The notes: generated by a model from the letters alone, not told the origin. Counted from the first letter of the stretch, positions 1 to 9,625 are shown. The stretch is DNA of 59,461 nt from Denitrovibrio sp. (GCA_002869185.1 PKTN01000008.1:1-59461), one strand, 5' to 3'. Numbers and translations: made by a program.

Positions 1-1509
1 TTCGCTAATTTCACCAGCTGCCTCTTGGCTACGCTCTGCTAGCTTACGAACTTCAGATGCAACAACTGCGAAACCTTTTCCATGTTCGCCAGCTCTAGCC
101 GCCTCGATGGCCGCGTTAAGCGCGAGGAGGTTTGTCTGTCTTGCTATCTCTTCGATTATAGAAATCTTAGTAGCGATATCTTTCATAGCATTTACGGTCT
201 GATCAACAGCTTCTCTACCTTCTCCAGCATCTGAAGCTGCCTTGAGAGCTATCTTTTCAGTTTGAAGTGCATTGTCTGCGTTTTGGTTAATGTTAGAAGA
301 CATCTCTTCCATGGATGATGATGCTTCCTCTGCGCTAGCCGCTTGCTCTGTCGCACCCTGTGACATATCTTGTGCCGCTGAACTGAGCTCTGCACTACCT
401 GATGCTACATTGTCAGATGAGTTTTTAACATCTGCAACAATAGATCTAAGTTGTGTGATCATATCCTGTAATGATTTCGCTAGTATACCTATCTCATCTT
501 GCTGGTTTACATCGATTTCTGCATCAAGGTCACCACCTGCGATTTTTTCTGCAAAAGCCACTCCAAGCATAATAGGGCGAACGATCGCTCGTGTGATAAA
601 TATAGTCATAAATATCCCTATTAAGAGAATTACTATGCAAAGTATAGATGACACTTTCTGGGCAGATTCAACAACTCTGTTTATCTCTAACCGTTTTTCT
701 TTCATCTCAGCGGTAGCTTTTTTAGTAAGTTTATCTACCAATGGCTCTATAGTGTGAACAGTTTCTCGCATCTCGGCCACAGTGGCAGTAATAGTACCGT
801 CTATCGCAACCAAAGAGTCGAATGATTTTTTATAATTATTTATATTTGTAATGATGCTATCAATAACATCATTGCTTAAGTTACTTGATTTAGCTTTTGC
901 CACTATCTCTTCTATGATTTTGTGTAGTTTAGCAACATAGCTCTCAGTGCCTCTTATGATATAATCTTTTTCTGCACGTCTAGCATTTAGCATTAATATA
1001 GTTAATTCTTTTGCACCTGCTTCTTTCAGTACCACTTCAACTGAATGTACAGCATTGCGCATATCTACTCTTAATCCATCTTTACTTGTAAGTCCCTTAA
1101 CTTTCCAGTTGTTTACAAGATCATTAAACTTGCTGCCATAGGATTTCCCAGCATCAATTATTGAAGCTGAATAAGCCACAACCTCAGAGTGTCCGGTTTC
1201 CTTTGCAATATCATTAACTATTGCAGCATTATTCAAGAGTTCAGCAACTGTCTCTTCATGTGCAGCCTGATATTTTAAATTAAGCCTAAGAAGAAAGTCT
1301 TTTTCATTCCTTCTTGACTGAAGCATATAACTGTCTATATCCATAGAAAGAGTCTTAATTTGCACATCGGTATCTATGATACCGTTATACTTATTAACAG
1401 TAGAGGAGTTACTCCTCTGAAGGACTAAAAAAAGTACTGCTGTTAATAGAAGCATTAAACCAAAACTGCCACCTATTTTATAGGCTAATTTCAAATTCTT
1501 AAAACTCAT
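1..1509 (-). CDS. Methyl-accepting chemotaxis protein with HBM-like sensor domain (C-terminus cut by window edge)
   Basis: Transmembrane receptor that would pass ligand binding to CheA/CheW. 503 codons are visible; the protein runs off the left edge. I see TM1 at about residues 10-31, a long helical periplasmic region to about 285, TM2 at about 288-307, a HAMP region, and the start of the signalling hairpin, including the highly conserved [18 protein letters not shown] segment near 458-475. The periplasmic part has two similar motifs, [10 protein letters not shown] and [11 protein letters not shown], as expected for a helical bimodular (HBM) sensor of the kind that binds small organic acids. 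The ligand cannot be read from sequence. The start ATG follows AAGGAG. The upstream region carries 11-bp direct repeats. Confidence 0.93.
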   Translation of the reverse strand, partial: MSFKNLKLAYKIGGSFGLMLLLTAVLFLVLQRSNSSTVNKYNGIIDTDVQIKTLSMDIDSYMLQSRRNEKDFLLRLNLKYQAAHEETVAELLNNAAIVNDIAKETGHSEVVAYSASIIDAGKSYGSKFNDLVNNWKVKGLTSKDGLRVDMRNAVHSVEVVLKEAGAKELTILMLNARRAEKDYIIRGTESYVAKLHKIIEEIVAKAKSSNLSNDVIDSIITNINNYKKSFDSLVAIDGTITATVAEMRETVHTIEPLVDKLTKKATAEMKEKRLEINRVVESAQKVSSILCIVILLIGIFMTIFITRAIVRPIMLGVAFAEKIAGGDLDAEIDVNQQDEIGILAKSLQDMITQLRSIVADVKNSSDNVASGSAELSSAAQDMSQGATEQAASAEEASSSMEEMSSNINQNADNALQTEKIALKAASDAGEGREAVDQTVNAMKDIATKISIIEEIARQTNLLALNAAIEAARAGEHGKGFAVVASEVRKLAERSQEAAGEISE

Positions 1510-1606
1510 AAGTACTCCTTAATCAAACTAAAAGATTCCTTTTTGCTTATATTTACTCAGAGAAATATCACATCCAGCTCTGAGTAGAATTATTAAGACA
1601 CGCACA

Positions 1607-1661
1607 ATGTTATGTAAATGTCATATAGATGTCATATAGATGTCATAGAAATGTCATGCAA
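1607..1661 (+). promoter_or_regulatory. Five tandem 11-bp repeats resembling PhoB boxes
   Basis: Four consecutive 11-mers begin ATGTCAT (1618, 1629, 1640, 1651), preceded by a weaker copy ATGTTATGTAA at 1607. The TGTCATA core and 11-bp period match the known Pho box (two 11-bp direct repeats with core TGTCATA) bound by OmpR/PhoB-type regulators. The repeats lie about 100-150 bp upstream of the chemotaxis receptor start, but read in the opposite direction to that gene. Which gene they control, and whether they activate or repress, is not known. Confidence 0.5.
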
Positions 1662-1851
1662 TTTTTATGCCAAACATAAAGCCTTATTAAGTGGGGTTTT
1701 AATAGAAAGACCAGAATAATGTTGTCAACTATTAATGACAAATAAATTTTTCATTGAATAATTTATCTGATTCATTAATTATTTATATTTATTGTCAACT
1801 TTCGTTTACAATTACATAAGAGCACATGCTTCAAAAGAATGTTATTGATTA

Positions 1852-1887
1852 TAAAAAGAAAGGAGCCAACACTATGGAAGGCTCCTT
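1852..1887 (-). terminator. Rho-independent terminator of the RimK-like gene
   Basis: On the minus strand, AAGGAGCC pairs with GGCTCCTT around a 12-nt loop. The stem is followed by TTCTTTTT. It lies about 30 bp after the stop of the ligase gene. Confidence 0.75.
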
Positions 1888-1917
1888 ATTGAGTACATTT
1901 CAGCAAACTAAAAAATA

Positions 1918-3126
1918 TTATTGACCAATTTTCTTATTTTCTTCATTCTTATTTATCAATGTTTTAACACGAGGAAGTCTCTTCTTTTTGACTTTTTGCG
2001 GAACTAAATTGCGCATTGTTTCCAATTTTCCAAAACAAAGCATACGGTCGCCATCTTCCAAACTTCTTTGAGGTCTAGGGTTTGGTATGACAGATGTCCC
2101 TCTGTTCAGTGTTAACACAATTATATCCTTTTCTCTCAAACCAGACTCTCCAATGGTTTTACCAACAAAATCTGATCCCTCAGGAATATGTAACTCAGTA
2201 ACTCCATAACCACTGCTAACAGTTAACCTTTGGCGTATATCCAATTCTGGGAAATCAATTTGATCAGCAATGTAATCTATAATGGCACCTGCTATATCAA
2301 ACTGAGTACAATTCTCTATCCCTTCTAATCCAGGAGAAGAGTTAACTTCCATTATCTGAGGACCATCTTTTCCCTCTAGCATATCAACACCAGCAATCTT
2401 AAGTCCCATAATTTGTGCTGCTCTAACAGCTGTTTCAGCATACTCTTCTGTAAGAGTGACCGCTTCTGTCAAGCCGCCTCTATGTACATTACTTCTAAAT
2501 TCCTGCCCTTGGGCAACCCTTCGCATTGCTCCGACAACCTGATCTCCAACCACAAAGGCACGTATATCCTTACCCTTACTCTCAGCAACGAATTTTTGAA
2601 TCAGTACGTTTTGTTTCTGGCTTTGAAGTAGTTCTATTATAGCTTCTGCAGATTTTTCTGTTTCTGCCAAAAGCACACCTATTCCTTGCGTGCCTTCAAT
2701 CAGCTTAATAACAACAGGAGCACCACCTGCACGTTGAATAGCAGGCATAACATCTTTCTTATCACGTACAAATACTGTCTCAGGAATTCCTATTTGGTGT
2801 CTACTTAAAATCTGGAGACTACGAAGTTTATCTCTTGAGTTAGAAATACTGTTGGAAGTATTAGCACAATAAACATTCATTTGTTCAAATTGTCTAACAA
2901 CAGCTGTTCCAAAATAGGTAATCGACGCTCCGATTCTAGGCAATACAGCATCATACTCAGATAATTCTTTTTGTCTGAAATGAAGATTTGGATCACCCTC
3001 TTTTAAATCTATCGCAAATTTAAGTGTATTTAAAATCTTAACTTGATGCCCTCTCTGTTCTGCTGCTTCCTTAAGGCGTCTAGTACTGTAACATTTCGCA
3101 TTACATGACAAAATTGCTAACTTCAT
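1918..3126 (-). CDS. rimK: RimK-type ATP-grasp ligase with C-terminal TrkA_C/RCK_C-like domain
   Basis: ATP-grasp enzyme of the RimK family, which adds glutamate to a protein or peptide (ribosomal protein S6 in E. coli). The 402-residue protein has the N-terminal RimK domain starting MKLAILSCN, an ATP-grasp core at about 90-290 with the conserved GVDMLEGKDGP and EVNSSPGLEGIE segments, then about 70 residues (307-377) with the RCK_C pattern: ELHIPEGSDFVGKTIGE, an N-P-x-P turn, then LEDGDRMLCFG. RCK_C domains usually sit on potassium channels and transporters and bind small ligands, so its presence on a ligase suggests allosteric control. The start at 3126 is chosen over a longer frame to 3171 because GGAGGA lies 6 nt before it. 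The true acceptor substrate is unknown. Confidence 0.82.
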   Translation of the reverse strand: MKLAILSCNAKCYSTRRLKEAAEQRGHQVKILNTLKFAIDLKEGDPNLHFRQKELSEYDAVLPRIGASITYFGTAVVRQFEQMNVYCANTSNSISNSRDKLRSLQILSRHQIGIPETVFVRDKKDVMPAIQRAGGAPVVIKLIEGTQGIGVLLAETEKSAEAIIELLQSQKQNVLIQKFVAESKGKDIRAFVVGDQVVGAMRRVAQGQEFRSNVHRGGLTEAVTLTEEYAETAVRAAQIMGLKIAGVDMLEGKDGPQIMEVNSSPGLEGIENCTQFDIAGAIIDYIADQIDFPELDIRQRLTVSSGYGVTELHIPEGSDFVGKTIGESGLREKDIIVLTLNRGTSVIPNPRPQRSLEDGDRMLCFGKLETMRNLVPQKVKKKRLPRVKTLINKNEENKKIGQ

Positions 3127-3547
3127 TGAAGTCCTCCATTTAATACAATACGATGAAATAACTACAGCCATCTTAAATTTATAAGAATACTTATGATGAC
3201 TACCTTCTCATATCCCACAAGTCATTTATAAGATAGAGCGATAAGAATCATTAGGATTAATTATCCTCTTAAATACAGAAAGGTCAAGCCTCATCAATTA
3301 TACCACAATTATATTTTTTTCTTTTAATCCACTTATGCATGTATGCTTCTATTGAGTTGACGCTTACGGAGGCAATAAAAAATACGTTGCTGGAGGACGT
3401 GGCATTGGATGCCTCTCAAAATATGTTCTTGAAGACATTGATAAATTAGGGAAGATTAAAATAACCTCCACAAGAAAGGCTCTTAATTATCTGTCAGAAA
3501 CGAAAAAACCCCATCACTAAGTCATTAGTAATAGGGTCTTTTTAGAA
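3127..3547. other. Intergenic region with an orphan open stretch
   Basis: From 3359 to 3520 on the plus strand there are 53 codons open between stops, encoding a peptide with a Gly-rich turn followed by a helical, basic stretch (start AYGGNKKYVAGGRGIG). There is no start codon or ribosome site, and the frame is closed by a stop just upstream. It may be the tail of a decayed gene. I could not assign a family. Confidence 0.3.
3503..3543. terminator. Bidirectional terminator next to tRNA-Leu
   Basis: The hairpin CCCATCACTAA / TTAGTAATAGGG has T-rich DNA on both sides: TCTTTTT reading plus, GGTTTTTT reading minus. On the minus strand it ends the tRNA-Leu transcript. Confidence 0.65.
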
Positions 3548-3633
3548 TGCCGAGAGAGAGACTTGAACTCTCACGCCTGTTGAAGGGCACAGGATCCTTA
3601 GTCCTGCGTGTCTACCAATTCCACCACCTCGGC
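3548..3633 (-). tRNA. tRNA-Leu, anticodon AAG
   Basis: Class II tRNA of 86 nt with a complete cloverleaf: acceptor GCCGAGG/TCTCGGC (one G-U pair), D arm GTG/CAC, anticodon stem CAGGA/TCCTG with loop CTAAGGA, a long variable arm, T arm GAGAG/CTCTC with loop TTCAAGT, and discriminator A. CCA is not encoded. The loop places AAG at positions 34-36, so this reads CUU and, if A34 is converted to inosine, CUC and CUA too. The body closely resembles the E. coli tRNA-Leu(GAG) type, which makes A34 unusual. Confidence 0.93.
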
Positions 3634-3771
3634 TAAACAGCTATATAACTGCTGTGTGAGAGGTTATATCAATTACAACATCCTATGTCAAGATATAAAA
3701 ATAAAAAAAATCCTATTTAATTTAACAGCTCTAAGACACTGGTTCTATTTACAAATCAAACTAGTAGCAGG

Positions 3772-5598
3772 TCACTTATATTTATTATGTAGTCGAAGTT
3801 TACCTATTGCTTTAAGTATTTGCTTTGCATTCTCTTTAGAGTCCTCTGTCTTAAGCATACCTTCCAGATTTGACTTTAGCTTTGGCTGACTGATTATATT
3901 ATCTAAAATCAGGCGAATCATCTCGCTACGCACCAATCCATCCTCTATAAGCTCTGCACCCTCTGCCACCTTTGTAAGAATCTCTGCATCTAGTTCTGGT
4001 TTATTTCTGAGAGCATTCACTATAGCTAGTTGCACATCCTTATCATTTTCAGAAGTATAAACCTCTACTAGTTTGCTATCCACCTCTTCTGTATTCATGT
4101 ATCTTAAGCTTTCAACAGCGGCAAGCCTCAGCTCAGGGTTCCCACTACCTAGATATTCTACAATAACATCCGCATACTCTTCATCATGAGTATTACCCAA
4201 TGATTTCAAAATATACTTTCTCTGGTAATCATCCGAAAGATCCAACGCAGACACAAGTCTCTCCAAAAGCTCAGTAGACTCTAGAGGATAGTCCTGTTTA
4301 ATATTTCCAGCGACTATACCTATTGCCAGTACAGAGGATGAGCTCACATCAAGTATCTCATTGTTTTGTTGCAAATTTTCTAAGTTTTCAAAGAGATAAG
4401 TATCAAGTTCAGAGGCGAGAGGTCTTGATATTGACCCTACAGCGACTACTGCACGCATTCTATTTTTTATATCAAACTCAACATCACCCATTATCTCCAA
4501 AAGTGCTCTTTGCGCCATATCGCTCCCGACTAAACCCGCAGCTGCAATAGCAACCTGCCCCTGCATATCTGTGAGAGCACCAGAACGTATTATATCTGGC
4601 AAAATTTCTAGATATGCTTCATTCGTTCCCAAAAAATCCCTAAGTGCAAACAACTCTTCTGACTGCTTCTTTCCGCTCAAGCTATTCATAAAGGTACGTA
4701 AGCCAGAACTATCTACACCAGCTACTCTCTTAGCCTCACCAGGGCTTAAACTCTCATCTCTATCCTTAGCTACTAATCCTTTCTTAAGCTTAGTTTCTGC
4801 CTTCTCAAACGACATATCATCAAAAACACCACGAACTACACCATCACCAGCTATTTCAAGCGTAACCTCAACTGAGGAGCTTACAGGCTGTTCTCCATTA
4901 TCTGTCAGATACGCTATCCTCTCTTCTCCAGCTAATGCTTTAAGCCACACCCCTTTTTCATCCGTCGAAAATGTAAAATCTGAATGATTAATAACAGGGT
5001 GGGCAGTAAAGAAAGTATTGGCTTCAGAAACGGTCTTGCTATAGTCACTATTAATTCTTGTATAGGTTGCCCCTAAACGCTTATAAGTCGATATACGCTC
5101 ACCTAAACCATCCTCTTGTGTGACAGTATATTCATCATCACTACTAACGACAGCTTCCAAATAAGAATAAAAACTGAGTAAAGCCTTCCGCTGAGTATCT
5201 GTGGCATTTTTAGGATAAGTAAATTTTAGAAATTTTCCAGCTTTTGTCATTTCCACCAAAAGAGGTAGACTATACATGTCGCGAAGTTTATAGTCTGGCT
5301 TGCCGTCATTCTTAACTGATATCTTCTTGACAAAAAAACCTGCTTTTACGATATCATCCTCAATACTAAATATTTTCAGATTAATTATCGAATCAATTTC
5401 TATATCATTATCAATGTGCATACCGTTCAGGTCGATAGTTGTATTGGCTCTTACTGAGTAGTCATACGCTTTACTACCCTCTACCCAGCTGTATGTGTGT
5501 TGTGTTTTAGAATTTGGTATATCTGGAAAAAGCAAATAATAGACTGTAGCCGCCACTAGGACAACCACAGCCATTAAAAGTATATATCTTTTTTTCAT
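3772..5598 (-). CDS. Membrane-anchored HEAT-repeat protein with N-terminal beta domain
   Basis: 608-residue protein of unknown function. It has a single N-terminal TM/signal segment (residues 5-24), then a beta-rich region to about 260 (opening HTYSWVEGSKAYDYSVRANT), then a helical array from about 300 to the end. In that array, units such as LRLAAVESLRYMNTEEVDSKL and VQLAIVNALRNKPELDAEIL are HEAT repeats. A beta domain followed by a helical HEAT-like array is the order seen in large lipid transfer proteins (vitellogenin, MTP); that resemblance is structural inference, not proven homology. The gene starts 10 bp after the lipoprotein gene, so the two form an operon. It probably faces the periplasm. 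Confidence 0.7.
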   Translation of the reverse strand: MKKRYILLMAVVVLVAATVYYLLFPDIPNSKTQHTYSWVEGSKAYDYSVRANTTIDLNGMHIDNDIEIDSIINLKIFSIEDDIVKAGFFVKKISVKNDGKPDYKLRDMYSLPLLVEMTKAGKFLKFTYPKNATDTQRKALLSFYSYLEAVVSSDDEYTVTQEDGLGERISTYKRLGATYTRINSDYSKTVSEANTFFTAHPVINHSDFTFSTDEKGVWLKALAGEERIAYLTDNGEQPVSSSVEVTLEIAGDGVVRGVFDDMSFEKAETKLKKGLVAKDRDESLSPGEAKRVAGVDSSGLRTFMNSLSGKKQSEELFALRDFLGTNEAYLEILPDIIRSGALTDMQGQVAIAAAGLVGSDMAQRALLEIMGDVEFDIKNRMRAVVAVGSISRPLASELDTYLFENLENLQQNNEILDVSSSSVLAIGIVAGNIKQDYPLESTELLERLVSALDLSDDYQRKYILKSLGNTHDEEYADVIVEYLGSGNPELRLAAVESLRYMNTEEVDSKLVEVYTSENDKDVQLAIVNALRNKPELDAEILTKVAEGAELIEDGLVRSEMIRLILDNIISQPKLKSNLEGMLKTEDSKENAKQILKAIGKLRLHNKYK

Positions 5599-5607
5599 AA
5601 TTAAGAT

Positions 5608-7515
5608 TTAAAAGTTTACTGTCTTCTTAAACCATGTCGATTTCTTATTTAGAAGATATTTAGTCTTATATAAATAGAAATTTGATTGCATATCTTTAAT
5701 ACCACATGGGTAGAAGGCAACCCATTTTCTACATATCTTTACAGTCTTATACCTAGCCAGAATCCCAACCTTACCATTAAGTGATTGCACGCTCCCTGTG
5801 ATAGTGTTTGTCATAGTCCCTGTTCCCAGAGTATTTGTGCTAGAGTTATAATTTGCAGTCACTTTATTATTATGCTTGATATATGACCTTATAAGATCAA
5901 ACCCAATAACAGGACCAACAGACCAAGACCCGAGTGATGAGCCGACACCAGCACTTCCATACAAGTCTAGATTCATCGAAGGTAGTTCTCCACCATTATT
6001 CAGTATTCCATAAGTTGACGTGCTAGAATTAGCCTTAATCTGCTTCACTGCACCAATACTTCCACTTGTTCCTACTTCCAAAACAACAGGGACAATACCA
6101 ACAACAAAGTTTGCCGCCGCAAGAGTCTTAGATTGTGTATATGCTAATGGTATATTTGCATTTATAGAGGTTGCATAAAGATTTTTATCTAAAATACTCT
6201 TACCAAAAAGCTCAAATTTAAGCCCATAGGAACTTTTAGTTCTACTGAGTACGTTTGCAGCTCTTTCAGAGATATCTATAAGGTTTCTGCTGTGTCCCAT
6301 AACACTAACTTTATTATAAATATTATTAGTTATACGTGCAGATTTTTCAGCTGAAGTATTAGTCATCTTCGTCTCAGTGCTAATCCCACCAGCCATGCTA
6401 ACTTTTTTAGAATCACCAACTTTATAAGACTTAGAACCCACTAATGATTTATTTGTAAATGCTCTTGCGTCTGGATAAGTGTATAGAGAGATATTTGCAT
6501 CCTTATAGTTATCCTCTTCATCTGTTTCCGTAAGATTTTCAGAGGAATCTATAAATAGCCTTATACGAAAATCACTATAAGAAGCATCCCCTGCATCAAA
6601 ATCAGCATCTATAGCATCAAGCATATCCGAAAGGACAGCATCAGGGATATTTGCCTCAAACTGCACAGTATACCTCTCTTCAGTGTTATGCAAAACAGCA
6701 CCGTCTTCAAGTTCAGCATCATCTTCAAGTTGCCTAAAATTTATATAATCAGCGTATTGCTCTGTATCGTTATTCCAGTAATATAGGTCTCTCCATGTAC
6801 CATTAACATCTACCTGAGCTTTTATTCTGAGATTATTTAATGTCGCAACAGTAATATCAGCACCCTCAGCAACTACTGTTGCATAACCCGTAAGCATAGC
6901 ATCACCATGTTCCGGATACTCAGCAGTAAGGTCAACTGTATCATCAGCTAGGTCTTCGTCGTCTACAACAATTACAGGGTCATCCAGCTCAAATTCTTCT
7001 ATATATATATTGGAGTCATCCACATATGTAGTCACCACATTAATAACAACGTCATCATCTGTAACAGAGACAAAATCGTTATCATCTTCATTTGTCTCAA
7101 TAAGAATATTTTGAGGGTCTAGTCTGGCATAAAGAAAATACTCACCTGATGTTGCTACATCGGCAGGTATATATAATGTTGCAGTTTTAGTGTTCTCACC
7201 AGCCTGCATATAACCTGCATTATCAGCACCAAGATAGTACTGGTCAGTCGCCTGAATCTCTGTTTCTGTTGGTTCAGCATCGTAATTATTCTTATGTATC
7301 ATATAAAAACTAACCTGCACTTCATCTGAAGTAGCAATATCAGAGTTTATCGTATAATTAACCTCATAAATAAAACCAGCTCTTGCACTCTCACTAGGTT
7401 GTTCGATATCCGAAATCTTTAAATTATTCTCAATACTATTGGAAGAGCCTCCCCCTCCACAGCCTGCTAACATAAACATAAAAATAGAAATTAGTGCTAA
7501 TAAGTAACCCCGCAT
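5608..7515 (-). CDS. Lipoprotein with two CARDB-like domains
   Basis: 635-residue predicted lipoprotein: a hydrophobic signal ending LAG-Cys19, then a Gly/Ser linker. Residues about 30-160 and 165-345 each end with a motif like LDPQNILIETNEDDN or DSSENLTETDEEDN, typical of the CARDB (cell-adhesion-related) fold. The remaining 290 residues are rich in Ser/Thr/Asn/Gly and look like beta structure; I do not recognise them. GGAGG lies ahead of the start. It is the first gene of a two-gene operon with the HEAT-repeat protein, so the two products probably act together at the cell envelope. No enzymatic motif is visible. Confidence 0.72.
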   Translation of the reverse strand: MRGYLLALISIFMFMLAGCGGGGSSNSIENNLKISDIEQPSESARAGFIYEVNYTINSDIATSDEVQVSFYMIHKNNYDAEPTETEIQATDQYYLGADNAGYMQAGENTKTATLYIPADVATSGEYFLYARLDPQNILIETNEDDNDFVSVTDDDVVINVVTTYVDDSNIYIEEFELDDPVIVVDDEDLADDTVDLTAEYPEHGDAMLTGYATVVAEGADITVATLNNLRIKAQVDVNGTWRDLYYWNNDTEQYADYINFRQLEDDAELEDGAVLHNTEERYTVQFEANIPDAVLSDMLDAIDADFDAGDASYSDFRIRLFIDSSENLTETDEEDNYKDANISLYTYPDARAFTNKSLVGSKSYKVGDSKKVSMAGGISTETKMTNTSAEKSARITNNIYNKVSVMGHSRNLIDISERAANVLSRTKSSYGLKFELFGKSILDKNLYATSINANIPLAYTQSKTLAAANFVVGIVPVVLEVGTSGSIGAVKQIKANSSTSTYGILNNGGELPSMNLDLYGSAGVGSSLGSWSVGPVIGFDLIRSYIKHNNKVTANYNSSTNTLGTGTMTNTITGSVQSLNGKVGILARYKTVKICRKWVAFYPCGIKDMQSNFYLYKTKYLLNKKSTWFKKTVNF

Positions 7516-7647
7516 AAGGAACCTCCAAATAATTTACACGCAATCGATATAAATATATTATTATTTTTTCATTACAAATACAAAATGTCAACTAAACCTA
7601 TAAAAAATATATTATTACTTTACACGACATTACAATCTTCATATAAC

Positions 7648-7676
7648 TTGACAAAACACCGCCCACTCAGTATATT
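7648..7676 (+). promoter_or_regulatory. Sigma-70 type promoter of thrS-infC-rpmI-rplT
   Basis: Consensus -35 TTGACA is separated by exactly 17 bp from TATATT. The thrS start is 32 bp further on and is preceded by GGGAG. Confidence 0.8.
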
Positions 7677-7708
7677 TTGAGGTTCCAAAAACTAACTGGG
7701 AGCGTACT

Positions 7709-9622
7709 ATGAACGTTTTACTTCCAGACGGCGCCAAGCTGGATATTCAAGATGGCGCAACTGCATACGATTTAGCGAAACAGATAAGCATAGGTCTCGC
7801 AAAAAAAGCGATGGCTTGCGAAATTAATGGAACACTTAAAGACATTACCGCTGAGCTCAGCGATAACGATACAGTTAAAATTATAACGGAAAAAGACCCA
7901 GAGTCTCTTGAGATAATCAGACACTCAACAGCTCACCTTATGGCTGAGGCTGTACTTAGGCTTTTCCCTGAAGCGAAAGTAACAATTGGACCTATCATCA
8001 AAGACGGTTTTTACTATGACTTTGATATGGGCGATAAGAAGTTTACTCCTGACGATCTTAAAACCATCGAAAAGATGATGGCAAAGATTTCAGCAGAGGC
8101 GAACCCTATCAGCAGAAGAGTTGTTAAAAGCTCTGACGCAGTAAAAGAGTTTGCAAACGAGCCATATAAAGTTGAGCTTATTACTGACATTGGTGACGAC
8201 GAAGTTTCACTATATGAGCAGGGCGGTTTTACTGACCTTTGCCGTGGACCTCACGTTGATAACACCAAACGTCTTAAACACTTCAAACTTCTCTCTGTAG
8301 CTGGTGCATACTGGCGAGGAAGCGAGAAGAACCCTATGCTCCAGCGTATCTACGGAACTAGCTGGCAGACAAAGGAAGACCTTGAACAGTACCTTAACAT
8401 GCTCGAAGAGGCTGAAAAACGTGACCACAGAAAGCTAGGCAAACAGCTTAAGCTTTTCACATTCGAAGAGGAAGCAGGAACAGGTTTCCCTATCTATCTT
8501 CCGAATGGTGGTGCGCTTCGTAATGTTCTCGAAACATTCGAAAAGAATGAGCACATTAAACGTGGCTACGATATAGTCTTCGGCCCAGCCATCCTCAAGC
8601 AAGACCTTTGGAAAAAATCAGGTCACTACGACAACTACCGTGAAAACATGTATTTCACTACTATAGACGATGTTGACTATGGTGTAAAACCTATGAACTG
8701 CCTTGCGCACATGATGGTTTTCAAGTCAGATATAAGAAGCTACCGTGACCTACCTCAGCGTTATTTCGAGCTGGGCAACGTACACAGACACGAACAGTCT
8801 GGTGCTCTTCACGGTCTAATGCGTGTTCGTGCCTTCACACAGGACGACGCACATATCTTCTGTACACCTTCTCAGCTTAACAGCGAGATAATAGACATAA
8901 TCAACTTCGTTAATGACGTAGTTAACCTCTTCGGCTTCGAATACGAGGTAGAGGTTTCTACAAGACCAGAAAAATATATCGGCGAAATTGAGAACTGGGA
9001 CAAAGCGACTCAGGCACTCTTTGACGCACTTAAAGATAAAGGTCTCCCTTATGAGATAAATGAAGGGGACGGTGCTTTTTATGGACCAAAGATCGATATC
9101 AAACTAAAAGATGCTATCGGTCGCTTCTGGCAATGTGCTACAATACAAGTGGATTTTAACCTACCTGAGCGTTTCGAACTCAATTATATTGGTGAGGACG
9201 GGCAAAAGCACAGACCAGTTATGCTCCACAGAGTTATTCTCGGTTCTGTAGATAGATTCATCGGAATCCTTACAGAACACTTCGCTGGCGCTTTCCCTCT
9301 CTGGATAGCACCTAAGCAGGTTCGTATAATCAACGTAACAGATGCTCAAGCGGACTACTGTAAAGATCTAGAGAAGAAGCTAAAAATGGAAGGTTTCAGG
9401 GTTGATTCTGACCTTCGTAACGAGAAGATGGGCTTCAAAATTCGTGAAGCACAGATGGAAAAAATTCCTCATATGATCATTATTGGTCAGAAAGAGGTTG
9501 ACGAAGAATTGGTATCCGTTCGATTAAGAAACGGAGAAAATAAAAATGAGCTTGATTTTTCTACCTATCTTAGTGTATTAAGAGAGCTCGACAAAATTAA
9601 AACATTAGAACTATGGAGGTGA
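7709..9622 (+). CDS. thrS: Threonine--tRNA ligase
   Basis: Charges tRNA-Thr in the cytoplasm. The 637-residue protein has full family length: a TGS domain (1-60), an editing domain with the zinc-binding-type HSTAH motif at 72-76 and the DLCRGPH segment, a class II catalytic core (motif 2 around RYFELGNVHRHEQSGALHG, motif 3 HRVILGSVDRFIGILTEH), and a C-terminal anticodon-binding domain. The stop codon overlaps the ribosome-binding site of infC, so translation of the two genes is likely coupled. First gene of the thrS-infC-rpmI-rplT operon, an order conserved in many bacteria. Confidence 0.98.
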   Translation: MNVLLPDGAKLDIQDGATAYDLAKQISIGLAKKAMACEINGTLKDITAELSDNDTVKIITEKDPESLEIIRHSTAHLMAEAVLRLFPEAKVTIGPIIKDGFYYDFDMGDKKFTPDDLKTIEKMMAKISAEANPISRRVVKSSDAVKEFANEPYKVELITDIGDDEVSLYEQGGFTDLCRGPHVDNTKRLKHFKLLSVAGAYWRGSEKNPMLQRIYGTSWQTKEDLEQYLNMLEEAEKRDHRKLGKQLKLFTFEEEAGTGFPIYLPNGGALRNVLETFEKNEHIKRGYDIVFGPAILKQDLWKKSGHYDNYRENMYFTTIDDVDYGVKPMNCLAHMMVFKSDIRSYRDLPQRYFELGNVHRHEQSGALHGLMRVRAFTQDDAHIFCTPSQLNSEIIDIINFVNDVVNLFGFEYEVEVSTRPEKYIGEIENWDKATQALFDALKDKGLPYEINEGDGAFYGPKIDIKLKDAIGRFWQCATIQVDFNLPERFELNYIGEDGQKHRPVMLHRVILGSVDRFIGILTEHFAGAFPLWIAPKQVRIINVTDAQADYCKDLEKKLKMEGFRVDSDLRNEKMGFKIREAQMEKIPHMIIIGQKEVDEELVSVRLRNGENKNELDFSTYLSVLRELDKIKTLELWR

Positions 9623-9625
9623 CCT

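Larger units (their letters stand above)
1510..1917. other. AT-rich intergenic region between two minus-strand genes
   Basis: Apart from the 11-bp repeats and the terminator of the next gene, this stretch shows no convincing coding frame. TTGTCAACT occurs twice, near 1735 and 1795. A short regulatory RNA is possible but I see no structure that supports one. Confidence 0.4.

Noticed and set aside
272..757. Plus-strand open frame inside the chemotaxis receptor
   Set aside because: It is antisense to an intact, well-recognised gene and has no domain or ribosome site.
3359..3520. Ribosomal protein S19e-like fragment
   Set aside because: A vague likeness of the Gly-rich turn and following helix to S19e is not enough, and S19e is not a bacterial protein.
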